From CADEDH01 sp050330635 (GTDB taxonomy: Bacteria > Actinomycetota > Acidimicrobiia > Acidimicrobiales > SZUA-35), in assembly GCA_050330635.1 (NCBI GenBank), contig JBHJNQ010000024.1:1-64000 (forward strand): a stretch of 64,000 nucleotides of DNA. The letters run 5' to 3'. Both the position numbers and the translations under genes were made by a program. The notes beneath the pieces are model-generated. The model made no database searches. It saw only the letters and a program-made list of their open reading frames with translations, and was not told the DNA's origin. Positions 52,132-60,328 of this stretch are shown piece by piece; position 1 is the first letter of the stretch; each line of letters opens with the position of its first letter.

Positions 52132-53595
52132 TCAGGCCTGGTAGCTGCTCGAGGTGGTGGCGCCGCCCGCGCCCGTCCAGTCGGTGTGGAAGTGCTCGCC
52201 CCGGGACCGGTCGACCCGTTCGTAGGTGTGGGCCCCGAAGTAGTCGCGCTGGGCCTGGATCAGGTTGGCCGGGCCCCGGCGACGGCGGATCCCGTCGTAG
52301 AAGGCAAGGGCCGACGAGCAGGCCGGCAGGGCCAGGCCGGCCGTGGCACCGGCCGCCACCACCCGCCGCAGCGAGCCCTCGGTAGCAGCGAGGGCCTCGG
52401 CGAAGAATGGGGCCAGGAGGAGGTTGGCGTCGGCCGCGCCGTCGCGGTAGGCGTCGGTGATGTCGTCGAGGAAATCGGCCCTGATGATGCACCCGGCCCG
52501 CCACAACGACGCCACCGTGCCAAGGTCGAGGCCCCACTCGTACTCGAGTGAGGCCTCGGCCAGCAGCATGAAACCCTGGGCGTACGACACGATCTTGGCG
52601 GCGTAGACCGCGCCCTCGATGTCGTCGGGGGAGACGGTGTCGCCGTCGAGCGTCCCGTCGGGACCGCCGAGGGTGGCCGATGCCGATGCCCGCAGGTCGA
52701 TCAGGGCCGAGAGCTGGCGGGCCATCACCGCCTCGGCGATCAGGGTCAGGGGCTGGCCGAGCTCGAGCGAGTTGCCCACCGTCCACCGCCCCGTGCCCTT
52801 CTGGCCGGCGGCGTCGAGGATGAGATCGACGACGGGTCGACCGTCGCCGTCGACGGTGGTGAGGATCTCGGCCGTGATGTCGACCAGATACGACGACAAC
52901 ACCCCGTGACGCCACCGCTGGAACACGGCCCCCATCTCGGCATTGCTGTGGCCCAGGCCGGCCAGGAGGGCGTAGGCCTCGGCCAACACCTGCATGTCGC
53001 CGTACTCGATCCCGTTGTGCACCATCTTCACGAAGTGCCCGCTGCCGCCGGGGCCGAGCCAGGCGGCGCACGGGGCCCCGTCGTCGGCCCGGGCGGCGAT
53101 CGCCTCGAGCACGGGCATGACGAGGTCACGGGCCTCCGGTGAGCCGCCGGGCATGATCGAGGGGCCGTGTCGGGCGCCCTCCTCGCCCCCCGACACGCCC
53201 GTTCCCACGTAGAGGACGCCCCGTTCGCCCAGCGTCTCGATCCTGCGGGCGGTGTCGGCGAAGTGGGAGTTGCCGCCGTCGATGATCACGTCACCCTCGT
53301 CGAGGAGGCGGGAGAGCCGGTCGACCACGGTGTCGACCACCGCTCCCGCCTTCACCATCAGGAGCACGCGCCTCGGTCGCGGGAGCCGGCTCACCAGGTC
53401 GTCCAACGACGACGTGGCGACGACACTGCCGGCAGCGGCGTGGGCCGCCCCCGGCCCCGCCACGAAGTCGGACGTCACCTGTTCGGTGCGGTTCTGGACG
53501 GCGACCGTCAGCCCGTGGTCGGCCAGGTTGAGGGCGAGGTTCTGGCCCATGACGGCGAGTCCGACGAGCCCGATGTCAGCAGCGGTGGAGGCCAT
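52132..53595 (-). CDS. gnd: 6-phosphogluconate dehydrogenase (decarboxylating)
   Basis: 487 residues, the usual length for the long-form enzyme. It converts 6-phosphogluconate to ribulose 5-phosphate with NADP in the pentose phosphate pathway. Motifs: GLAVMGQNLALNLADHG, VQNRT, DGGNSHFADTARR, GTGVSGGEEGARHGPSIMPG (substrate loop), KMVHNGIEYGDMQ (catalytic Lys and Asn), and a C-terminal AQRDYFGAHTYER tail with RGEHFHTDW. Start ATG 53595. It is transcribed divergently from the HD-GYP gene, with ~68 bp between starts. Confidence 0.96.
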   Translation of the reverse strand: MASTAADIGLVGLAVMGQNLALNLADHGLTVAVQNRTEQVTSDFVAGPGAAHAAAGSVVATSSLDDLVSRLPRPRRVLLMVKAGAVVDTVVDRLSRLLDEGDVIIDGGNSHFADTARRIETLGERGVLYVGTGVSGGEEGARHGPSIMPGGSPEARDLVMPVLEAIAARADDGAPCAAWLGPGGSGHFVKMVHNGIEYGDMQVLAEAYALLAGLGHSNAEMGAVFQRWRHGVLSSYLVDITAEILTTVDGDGRPVVDLILDAAGQKGTGRWTVGNSLELGQPLTLIAEAVMARQLSALIDLRASASATLGGPDGTLDGDTVSPDDIEGAVYAAKIVSYAQGFMLLAEASLEYEWGLDLGTVASLWRAGCIIRADFLDDITDAYRDGAADANLLLAPFFAEALAATEGSLRRVVAAGATAGLALPACSSALAFYDGIRRRRGPANLIQAQRDYFGAHTYERVDRSRGEHFHTDWTGAGGATTSSSYQA

Positions 53596-53663
53596 CGGCC
53601 AAACCTAACTGGCCCACCCCGCCCGGAACGCACCGCGAGTTTGCCCCCGGCCCGGTGGGGCCG

Positions 53664-55589
53664 ATGGCCCACGGCGGTGGGCGACTCATCATCTGCGCCC
53701 GGACCGCCCCGTCGTCCGATGTTCGGGAGGTGACCGGATCCCGAACCGAGCCGGCCGCCACAGACGCCGCTCCGTCGCGGACCTGGCGGGCGACACCGAC
53801 GGCGGCGACCGCCATCCGGGTGGCGGTGGCGGTCGCACCCCTGCTCTGTACCTGGCTCGCCGTCCACCTCGCCTCGCCGTGGTTCTACCGGCCGGCGGGC
53901 CGGCTCGGTCTGGCCTGGTGGGTGTTCCAGGCCGCCCCGTTGGGGCTGGTCGTGTCGGCCACCGTCGATCGGGTGGCCCGACGGCTCCTCCCCCTCGCCT
54001 TCCTCCTCGACCTGACATTGGTGTTCCCCGATCAGGCCCCGTCCCGTTTCGCCGTCGCGCTGCGCACCGGCACCGTGTCGCGGCTGCGGGACCGGTCGGT
54101 CGACGTCCGGCGCCGCGGCCTCGACGACACCGGCGGCATCGGCGGGTCGGCCCAGCGGGCGGTCGAGCTCCTGGCCACCGTCGGGCACCACGACCGGGCC
54201 ACCCGCGGCCACACCGAACGGGTCCGGGCCTACAGCGACATGATCGCAGCCGAGCTCGGTCTGGCCAACGACGAGCGGGCCAAGCTGGCCTGGGGCGCCC
54301 TCCTCCACGACGTGGGCAAGCTGACCGTGCCGGCGTCGATCCTCAACAAGGCGGGCCGACCGAGCGACGTGGAATGGGCCATCATCGAGCAGCATCCCGC
54401 CGCCGGGGAGGAGATCATGGCCGCCCTCCAGCCGTGGCTCGGCGGGTGGACGGGGGCCGCCAGCGATCATCATGAGCGGTGGGACGGGGCCGGGTACCCC
54501 CGTCGACTCCACGGCGCCGACATTTCACTCGCCGGTCGTATCGTAGCGGTGGCCGACGCCTACGACGTGATGACCTCGGTCCGCTCGTACAAGCGGCCCC
54601 TCGCCCCCGCGGCGGCCCGCCGTGAACTAGTGGCGTGCGCCGGGAGCCACTTCGACCCGACGGTGGTGCGAGCGTTCGTGACCACGGCCCTCCCCCCACC
54701 CTGGCGCTGCGGCCCGTTCGGCTGGCTGCTCGAGCTGATCAGGACGTCGGGTTGGGCCTCGACCGGCGGCGGGGTGGTGTCGAGCACCGTACTCGCCATC
54801 GGGGGCACCCTGGCCCTCGGCCCGGTGACGCCCCCCACCGAGTTGTCCTTCGCCGACGTGGCGCCGGCTCTCGGCCAGCTGATCCCACCCGACCGGCCGA
54901 CGCTCGACGGCGTCGGAGCGCTGCCGGCGCTGCTCTCGGACCCGGGCGCCGGCCGGGCCGCTTCCACCGGCGACGCCACGGCGACGACGACGGCTCCGGA
55001 GCCGGGCCCGACGGACGGCGGAGACGGTGAGGCGACGGCCGGCGGTCCGCTCGCTCCCGAGCCGTCCGGAATACCCGAGGACATCCCCGCCCCCGGAGCG
55101 CCGCCCTCCCGGCCGCCGGCGACACCACCGGTGGCGGCGCCCCCGTCGACGGTCCCCGCCACCGTCCCGACCACGGGCGCCCCCGTTCCTCCGCCCCCCG
55201 CGGCGGCCCCCGCCGCTCCGCCCGGCACCGTGCCGCCCGGGACAACGGTGCCGGCCGGGACAACGGTGCCGGCGGCGGAGACGGCTGGGCCCGTCGCCGT
55301 CGACGACCGGGACACGGTGGTGGCGGGGCGACTCGTGGCCATCGACGTCCTGGCCAACGACCACCTCGACCGGCGGGCCGGACCCCACCGCCTGGAGATC
55401 GTGGGCGGAGGCGCCGCACGGGCCCGGACATGGATCCAGTGGGACGCCGGACGCCCGTGGCCTGGCACCTTCAAGCTGTTCTACCGGGCGGGCCCGGACC
55501 CGATCGTCGACGTGATCGTCTACCGGGTGTGCGACCGCCACGGGCGCTGCAGCGAGGCCACGGTCACGATCGAGGTGACCGACGACTGA
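53664..55589 (+). CDS. Membrane HD-GYP protein with extracytoplasmic tandem-repeat-type domain
   Basis: About 641 residues (GTG 53655 or ATG 53664). Three membrane helices (~52-120) precede an HD-GYP domain with HTERVRAYS, LLHDVGKLTVP, IEQHPAAGEEI and HHERWDGAGYP. These are the residues for metal binding and the GYP motif expected of a cyclic-di-GMP phosphodiesterase. A further hydrophobic segment (VVSSTVLAIGGTLALGPV), a long Pro/Thr/Ala-rich stretch and a ~90-residue C-terminal domain follow. That domain starts PVAVDDRDTVVAG and DVLANDHLD, as in cadherin/tandem-95-like repeats, with two Cys (CDRHGRC). This predicts a cytoplasmic enzyme joined to an outside adhesive or sensory module. Confidence 0.82.
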   Translation: MAHGGGRLIICARTAPSSDVREVTGSRTEPAATDAAPSRTWRATPTAATAIRVAVAVAPLLCTWLAVHLASPWFYRPAGRLGLAWWVFQAAPLGLVVSATVDRVARRLLPLAFLLDLTLVFPDQAPSRFAVALRTGTVSRLRDRSVDVRRRGLDDTGGIGGSAQRAVELLATVGHHDRATRGHTERVRAYSDMIAAELGLANDERAKLAWGALLHDVGKLTVPASILNKAGRPSDVEWAIIEQHPAAGEEIMAALQPWLGGWTGAASDHHERWDGAGYPRRLHGADISLAGRIVAVADAYDVMTSVRSYKRPLAPAAARRELVACAGSHFDPTVVRAFVTTALPPPWRCGPFGWLLELIRTSGWASTGGGVVSSTVLAIGGTLALGPVTPPTELSFADVAPALGQLIPPDRPTLDGVGALPALLSDPGAGRAASTGDATATTTAPEPGPTDGGDGEATAGGPLAPEPSGIPEDIPAPGAPPSRPPATPPVAAPPSTVPATVPTTGAPVPPPPAAAPAAPPGTVPPGTTVPAGTTVPAAETAGPVAVDDRDTVVAGRLVAIDVLANDHLDRRAGPHRLEIVGGGAARARTWIQWDAGRPWPGTFKLFYRAGPDPIVDVIVYRVCDRHGRCSEATVTIEVTDD

Positions 55590-55656
55590 CGCGGTAGGGT
55601 GCGCCCGAGGCGGCCCCGGGAGGGCGCCCGTAACCGTTCGAAGGAGTTGCATCCCA

Positions 55657-56160
55657 ATGGCCCAGACAGCACTCGGTGGAAACACGGTCAACACCAGCGG
55701 CGATCTGCCCGCCGTCGGCTCCCAGGCACCAGCCTTCACGCTGACCGGGAGCAACCTGAGCTCGATCTCCACCACCGACCTCGCCGGTCAGACCATCGTG
55801 CTCAACATCTTCCCCTCGATCGACACCCCCACCTGCGCCAACAGCGTCCGGGCGTTCAACGAGAAGGCGGCCGGTCTCGACGACACGACCGTGCTGTGCG
55901 TCTCGGCCGACCTGCCGTTCGCCCAGAGCCGGTTCTGCGGAGCCGAGGGCATCGAGAACGTCAAGACGGCGTCGACGTTCAAGAACCCCGAGTTCATGGT
56001 GGCCTACGGCGTCGGCCTGGTCGACGGCAAGCTCGAGGGGCTGTGCGCCCGGGCCGTCGTCGTCATCGACGGCGACAACAACGTGCGATACACCCAGCTC
56101 GTGCCGGAGATCGCCAACGAGCCCGACTACGACGCCGCCCTCGCCGCCGTCCAGTCCTGA
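55657..56160 (+). CDS. tpx: Thiol peroxidase Tpx
   Basis: A 167-residue atypical 2-Cys peroxiredoxin. The peroxidatic C60 is in DTPTCANSVRAFN and the resolving C94 in RFCGAEG, matching C61/C95 of E. coli Tpx. VGSQAPAFTL and the C-terminal YTQLVPEIANEPDYDAAL are family standard. It reduces peroxides with thioredoxin. AAGGAG lies upstream of ATG 55657. A strong hairpin follows the stop by 27 nt. Confidence 0.96.
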   Translation: MAQTALGGNTVNTSGDLPAVGSQAPAFTLTGSNLSSISTTDLAGQTIVLNIFPSIDTPTCANSVRAFNEKAAGLDDTTVLCVSADLPFAQSRFCGAEGIENVKTASTFKNPEFMVAYGVGLVDGKLEGLCARAVVVIDGDNNVRYTQLVPEIANEPDYDAALAAVQS

Positions 56161-56187
56161 CGGCGCCCGGCGGCTTGCCGACCGAGC

Positions 56188-56215
56188 GGGCCGGGGTGTA
56201 CCCACACCCCGGCCC
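56188..56215. terminator. Hairpin terminator after tpx
   Basis: GGGCCGGGGTGT and ACACCCCGGCCC form a perfect 12-bp stem around a 4-nt loop (ACCC). No U tract follows, which is common for terminators in high-GC actinobacteria. Confidence 0.6.
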
Positions 56216-56395
56216 CGGGTACGCCGGGTCCATGGCGTCCTACCGCGTCCACGACGCCGCCGTCGGCCGGGCCTGGGAGCTGACCCGGGTCGGCCACGTG
56301 GTCGGGAACGCTCCCGCTGGCCCGTCGAGTTGAGCCCGCCCGCCTGGTCGTGGTGAGGTGAGACACCGACCGACGACGACGACAAGGGGATCCCG

Positions 56396-57367
56396 ATGGT
56401 GGCCGAGCTCGACCTGACCAACTACCTCGACGCCGAGCACCTGTCCGTCCTGCGGGCCATGCCCGCCGACCTGTTGGACCTGCGCGACATCCCCGCGGCC
56501 CGGCAGCGCTTCGAGGCCGCCCTCGAGGCCATGCCAGCCGTGGAGCTGCCACCCGAGGTGGCTATCTCCGAGGAACTGGTGCCGGGCCACGATCCGGAGG
56601 ACCCGCCGGTGCGGATCAAGATCTATCGCCCCGAGGGGCTGGCCGCCGGAGCGGCGGCCCTGTACTGGATCCATGGCGGGGGGATGGTCATGGGCAGCGC
56701 CGACCAAGACGACTCCCGCTGCGCCGTGTGGGCCGCCGCCCTCGGTGCCCTCGTCGTCTCCGTCGACTACCGCCTCGCCCCCGAGGATCCGTACCCCGCT
56801 CCCCTCGACGACTGCTACGCCGGTTTGGTGTGGCTGGCATCGTCGTCGTCGGATCTCGGGGTCGACCCCGACCTGATCGCCATCGGCGGGGCCAGCGCCG
56901 GGGGCGGCCTGGCCGCCGGCCTCGCCCTGCGGGCCCGTGACGCCGGTGGTCCGGCGATCTGCTACCAGCATCTCGTCTATCCGATGATCGACGACCGCAA
57001 CGATACCCACAGCAGCCACGCCATCACCGATCCCCGGGTGTGGAACCGGGAGGCCAACCGGCTGGGGTGGGCCGCCTATCTCGGCCAGTCCGGTCAGGGA
57101 GGCGAGGTACCGATCTACGCCGCGCCGGCGCGGGCCACCAACCTGAAGGGACTACCCCCCGCCTACCTGCCGGTGGGATCGCTCGACCTGTTCCTCGACG
57201 AGAACATCGACTACGCCCAACGAATGCTCCAGGCGGGGGTGCCGGTGGAGCTGCGGGTCTACCCCGGAGCGTTCCACGGCTCGAACGGCTTCGCCTCCCG
57301 CACCGCCATCTCCCGGCGATGGATCAAGGACGAGCTCGACGCCGCCCGTCGCGGCCTCGGCGGCTGA
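56396..57367 (+). CDS. Alpha/beta hydrolase, hormone-sensitive-lipase type
   Basis: A 323-residue esterase/lipase. The oxyanion motif is WIHGGGMVMGS. The nucleophile S167 is in GGASAGGGLAAG, D264 in SLDLFLDE and H294 in GAFHGSNGF; the spacing fits a canonical triad. SVDYRLAPEDPYPAPLDDCY is the typical HSL-family strand and loop. It hydrolyses short-chain esters or similar substrates; a link to BVMO-derived esters elsewhere in the window is only speculation. Start ATG 56396. Confidence 0.92.
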   Translation: MVAELDLTNYLDAEHLSVLRAMPADLLDLRDIPAARQRFEAALEAMPAVELPPEVAISEELVPGHDPEDPPVRIKIYRPEGLAAGAAALYWIHGGGMVMGSADQDDSRCAVWAAALGALVVSVDYRLAPEDPYPAPLDDCYAGLVWLASSSSDLGVDPDLIAIGGASAGGGLAAGLALRARDAGGPAICYQHLVYPMIDDRNDTHSSHAITDPRVWNREANRLGWAAYLGQSGQGGEVPIYAAPARATNLKGLPPAYLPVGSLDLFLDENIDYAQRMLQAGVPVELRVYPGAFHGSNGFASRTAISRRWIKDELDAARRGLGG

Positions 57368-57466
57368 TCCCCCGCTGACCCCGGTCGCCGTCCCAGCGGC
57401 CCGGCGGCCTCGAGCCACCGGACGCGCCGGCAGGCCCGGTGGGCGCCGGGTCTTCGGTCGGTCGGC

Positions 57467-57820
57467 TCAGAGCCGTTCGTTGAACTCGACGAGATTGCCC
57501 GAGGGGTCCTTGCAGAAAACCTGCCGGCACACGCCGGCGATCTCGCTGGCCTTCGACACCTTGTGGCCGACCCCGGCCAGCCGCTCGGTTACACCGTCGA
57601 CGTTGTCGACCTCGAAGGCGTAGTGTTGTCCTGCGTTGTCGGGGACGTCCTGCACGATGAGGTGGATCTCACGACCGTCGGGACAGCCGAGCCACACGCC
57701 ATCGACCCCGAGCTCGGGACGTGGGAGCACGTCGAGGCCGAGTACGTCGGTGTAGAACGACTGCGTGGCGGGGAGATCGCTCACGTTGATGGAGACATGG
57801 TGAACGCCGCGTAATTCCAT
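57467..57820 (-). CDS. VOC family (glyoxalase-like) protein
   Basis: 117 residues. Two beta-alpha-beta-beta-beta modules: HHVSINVSDLPATQSFYTDV and GLDVLPRPELG, then HYAFEVDNVDGVTERLAGVG and CKDPSGNLVEFNERL. Likely metal ligands are His8, His in REIHLIV, His in QHYAFEV and Glu in LVEFNE, the pattern for glyoxalase/dioxygenase-type members. Substrate unknown. Start ATG 57820. Confidence 0.85.
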   Translation of the reverse strand: MELRGVHHVSINVSDLPATQSFYTDVLGLDVLPRPELGVDGVWLGCPDGREIHLIVQDVPDNAGQHYAFEVDNVDGVTERLAGVGHKVSKASEIAGVCRQVFCKDPSGNLVEFNERL

Positions 57821-57999
57821 CCCCCGACGCTACGGCACGAACGATCCGGGCCGCCAGAGCAGCGGCGGACCGTCGCGGTCGGCGGACGGCCCGAGCACCG
57901 GCACGGGGTGGCGTGACGGTGCCCGGGACGGGAGACTGAGCCGACGGGCACCGCCCGCGGTCACGACCACAGCGCACGTCATCAGGGGGACGCAACGAC

Positions 58000-58791
58000 A
58001 TGATGGATCTCGATCTCAGCGGGCGGCGGGCCATCGTCACCGGGGCCAGCGCCGGCATCGGCGCCGCCGTGGTCGCCATGCTCGCCGATCACGGGGCAGC
58101 GGTCGCCTTCTGTGCCCGCGACGCCGAGGCCGTCGAGCGCCGGGCCGCCCACCGCCCGGCGTCGGGGTCGGGGTCGGTGTGGGGCCGGGTGGCCGACATG
58201 GCCGACGGTGAGGCGGTGGACGGATTCCTGGCCGCGGCCGAGGCCGAGATCGGGGCGGCCGACATCGTCGTCAACAACGTCGGGGCCTCCCCGTCGCGCA
58301 ACTTCCTCTACATGACCGACGACGACTGGGAGTCGCTCCATCGGCTCAACCTGTTGTCGGCCGTCCGCTGCACCCGTCACTGCCTGCCCCACATGCGCTC
58401 CCAGGGCTGGGGCCGAGTGGTGATGGTGGCCAGCGGAGCCGCCTTCTACCCGGGGGCGGCGCTCGTCGACTACGCCGCCACCAAGGCGGCCATGGTGGCC
58501 ACCGGCAAGGCGCTGGCCGGGAAGTACGGGGCCGACGGCGTGCTCGTCAACTCGGTGCTCCCGGGACTCATCCACACCGCGATGTGGGATCGGGCGGCGG
58601 CGGAGGTGGCCGAGGCCGCCGGCACGACGGCCGAGGCCGTGATCGAGCGCAATGGCAGCACCGTGCCCGTCGGTCGCTACGGCACCGCCGAGGAGGTGGC
58701 CGCCGTCATCACCTTCCTCTGCTCGCCCGCCGCCTCCTACGTCAACGGGGCTGCCCTCGCCGTAGACGGCGGCCAGGGAGGCCACGTCTGA
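58000..58791 (+). CDS. SDR family oxidoreductase (acyl-CoA/keto-reductase-like)
   Basis: 263 residues. Cofactor loop TGASAGIG, then VNNVGASPSRNFLYM (NNVG variant of NNAG). The catalytic Ser is in MVASGAAF and the Tyr/Lys in YAATKAAM. The PGLIHTAMW loop and a C-terminal SYVNGAALAVDGGQGGHV complete a typical SDR of fatty-acid or polyketide type. Start ATG 58000; ATG 58003 is equally possible. Confidence 0.88.
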   Translation: MMDLDLSGRRAIVTGASAGIGAAVVAMLADHGAAVAFCARDAEAVERRAAHRPASGSGSVWGRVADMADGEAVDGFLAAAEAEIGAADIVVNNVGASPSRNFLYMTDDDWESLHRLNLLSAVRCTRHCLPHMRSQGWGRVVMVASGAAFYPGAALVDYAATKAAMVATGKALAGKYGADGVLVNSVLPGLIHTAMWDRAAAEVAEAAGTTAEAVIERNGSTVPVGRYGTAEEVAAVITFLCSPAASYVNGAALAVDGGQGGHV

Positions 58792-58827
58792 GGGCGCCAG
58801 CCGTTCACGCAACGGCTCGGCGGAGTC

Positions 58828-58941
58828 TGCTCAGTGGGCCATGCCCAGTGGGCCATGCTCAGTGGGCCATGCTCAGAGGGCCATGCTCAGTGGGCCGTGC
58901 TCAGCGGGCCGTGTGCTCAGCGGGCCGTGCTCAGCGGGCCC
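58828..58941. repeat. 8 x 14-bp tandem repeat (TGCTCAGTGGGCCA)
   Basis: Eight 14-bp units differ at only four positions, with a 2-bp insertion after the sixth. The plus-strand SDR stops 37 bp to the left. On the minus strand the last unit contains the stop codon (58931-58933) of the next gene. Confidence 0.9.
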
Positions 58942-59320
58942 TGACCGCGCCGTTGCCGCCGGCGGTGCTCGTCGTGGTGATGGGAACGAGCCGGGGATCG
59001 AGGCGGCGCCGCGCCATCCACCGGTAGCGGCGGCGATGGCGCGATGGCAGGGCGTGCCACTCCTCGGGGGTCAGATCGTCGGCCGTGGGGGGAACCACCG
59101 ACGCCTCCTCGTCGTCGAGGGCCCGGAGGAGCTGGCGCCGAAGCTCCTCGGCGTCGGGACCCCGGACGGTGGGACGAAGACCGTCGACCGCTGCACCGGC
59201 CGACGTCGCCGTGAGCTCGAGCCACAGATCCAAGTCGACCGGTTCGTCGCCGGTCGAGCGACCAGTGAACAGGGAAGGGGCCGGCCTCCCTGCGGCCCGG
59301 CGCCAAAGATGGAACCTCAT
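58931..59320 (-). CDS. Hypothetical small basic protein
   Basis: 129 residues from ATG 59320 (AGGTG just upstream; an earlier in-frame ATG at 59347 would add nine). Contains DDLTPEEWHALPSRHRRRYR, a helical basic stretch, and an acidic middle (DAEELRRQLLRALDDEEA). There is no membrane segment. It follows the sigma-factor-like gene by 172 nt on the same strand and could be co-transcribed. Its last codons and stop come from the 14-bp tandem repeat, so its C-terminus may have drifted with the repeat. Function unknown. Confidence 0.5.
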   Translation of the reverse strand: MRFHLWRRAAGRPAPSLFTGRSTGDEPVDLDLWLELTATSAGAAVDGLRPTVRGPDAEELRRQLLRALDDEEASVVPPTADDLTPEEWHALPSRHRRRYRWMARRRLDPRLVPITTTSTAGGNGAVRAR

Positions 59321-59492
59321 CGTCACCTCTCTCAGCCAGTTCGCCACGCCTGCCGGATGGGAGCGGTCGGTCTAGCCGGATCGCTGTATCCGGGTCGACC
59401 GGCCGCTGCTGTCGTTGGCAACTCCTACGCCGCCGTTCACTGCGCTTGGCGGCCGCTGGTGGAAAAAGATTCCGATTCTGGTCGCCTGCCGT

Positions 59493-60050
59493 TCACCCGC
59501 CCTCCACCGCCGGCGACGGTCGTGGCACGAACCGGAGGTCCATGCGGCCGATCACGTCCTTCCACATCCGCCTCGACGACCGCACCTCGTGACGGGAGAG
59601 CCCGGTCTCCCGCACGATGTCGGACAGCGAGTAGCCGGCCATCAGCAGTTCGAGAATCTCGACGTCGCTGCGTCGAACCGTGATCCCATGCCGGCGGCAA
59701 GTCTCCACGATCGCCCGCATGAGCACGATCCGCTCATCGTCGACGGTGCCGAACCGGTCACCGGCCATCGGTGACGACGGATCGGTGTGGACCGCGGTGT
59801 CTCGCGCCGTCGCCCGCTTCTCGCTCCTGAGCCACGAGTAGGCCTCACTCTTGATCACCTGTTCGATGCGGGCCACGCCCCGCTTGTGGGTTGGGATCGC
59901 CGCCCACTTCATCAACGCCCGCTGGACGACGTCTTCGGCATGGTGCTCCTTGCCCACCAGCCTCCGTCTCGCCAGGCGCAGGAGACGGCTGTACTCCTCG
60001 GCCGACGAGATGTCGATCCACCGACCGGGTAGATGCTCCTGACCAGTCAT
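59493..60050 (-). CDS. ECF-like sigma factor / sigma-70-type protein
   Basis: 185 residues. The N-terminal half (EEYSRLLRLARRRLVGKEHH, AEDVVQRALMKW) resembles sigma region 2 with the region 2.1-2.2 AED motif. The C-terminal half has an HTH like region 4 (DVEILELLMAGYSLSDIVRE, TGLSRHEVRSSRRM). The linker is short. No anti-sigma gene with membrane helices is adjacent. It is divergent from the large XRE regulator, with the GTGACGCA elements between them. It may need that regulator, or be regulated by it. Start ATG 60050 follows AAGGGGGAA. Confidence 0.72.
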   Translation of the reverse strand: MTGQEHLPGRWIDISSAEEYSRLLRLARRRLVGKEHHAEDVVQRALMKWAAIPTHKRGVARIEQVIKSEAYSWLRSEKRATARDTAVHTDPSSPMAGDRFGTVDDERIVLMRAIVETCRRHGITVRRSDVEILELLMAGYSLSDIVRETGLSRHEVRSSRRMWKDVIGRMDLRFVPRPSPAVEGG

Positions 60051-60197
60051 CCGTGTTCCCCCTTCTCGGATCCTCTGGCTGCCACTGCTCCTGTCCTCCG
60101 CTCGTAGGACCGTCGTCGCCCGCCCGACCCCACTGGTTCCAGAGTCGAACTAGTTGTCGACATAACGCTCCGTGCCACGCACTCTATTGCGCAGCTG

Positions 60198-60249
60198 TTG
60201 CGTCACGCAATGACGATTCCGAAAGTGAGTGACGCAAATGCGTGACGCA
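60198..60249. promoter_or_regulatory. Operator cluster: three GTGACGCA elements
   Basis: TTGCGTCACGCAA (60198-60210) is palindromic around its central C. A half-site GTGACGCA occurs at 60229-60236. TGCGTGACGCA (60239-60249) is palindromic around its central G. All share the 8-mer GTGACGCA. They sit between the divergent sigma-like and XRE-regulator genes, so the XRE protein is the likely binder. Confidence 0.75.
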
Positions 60250-60328
60250 TCGCCTAGGGTTGACCGCAATCGGGGGGATGCTGCCGTCATCGCCGATCCC
60301 TGTGAGCCGAGACCGAGAGGGGGCCGCC

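Noticed and set aside
56161..56395. A gene between tpx and the esterase
   Set aside because: The gap contains a 12-bp-stem hairpin and no frame with protein-like composition.
58828..58941. 14-bp array as a CRISPR or attachment-site cluster
   Set aside because: Adjacent units without spacers and no integrase or cas genes nearby.
60242..60328. Earlier GTG start for the XRE regulator
   Set aside because: It lies inside the last palindrome (60239-60249) and has no Shine-Dalgarno sequence; GTG 60329 has GAGAGGGGG upstream.
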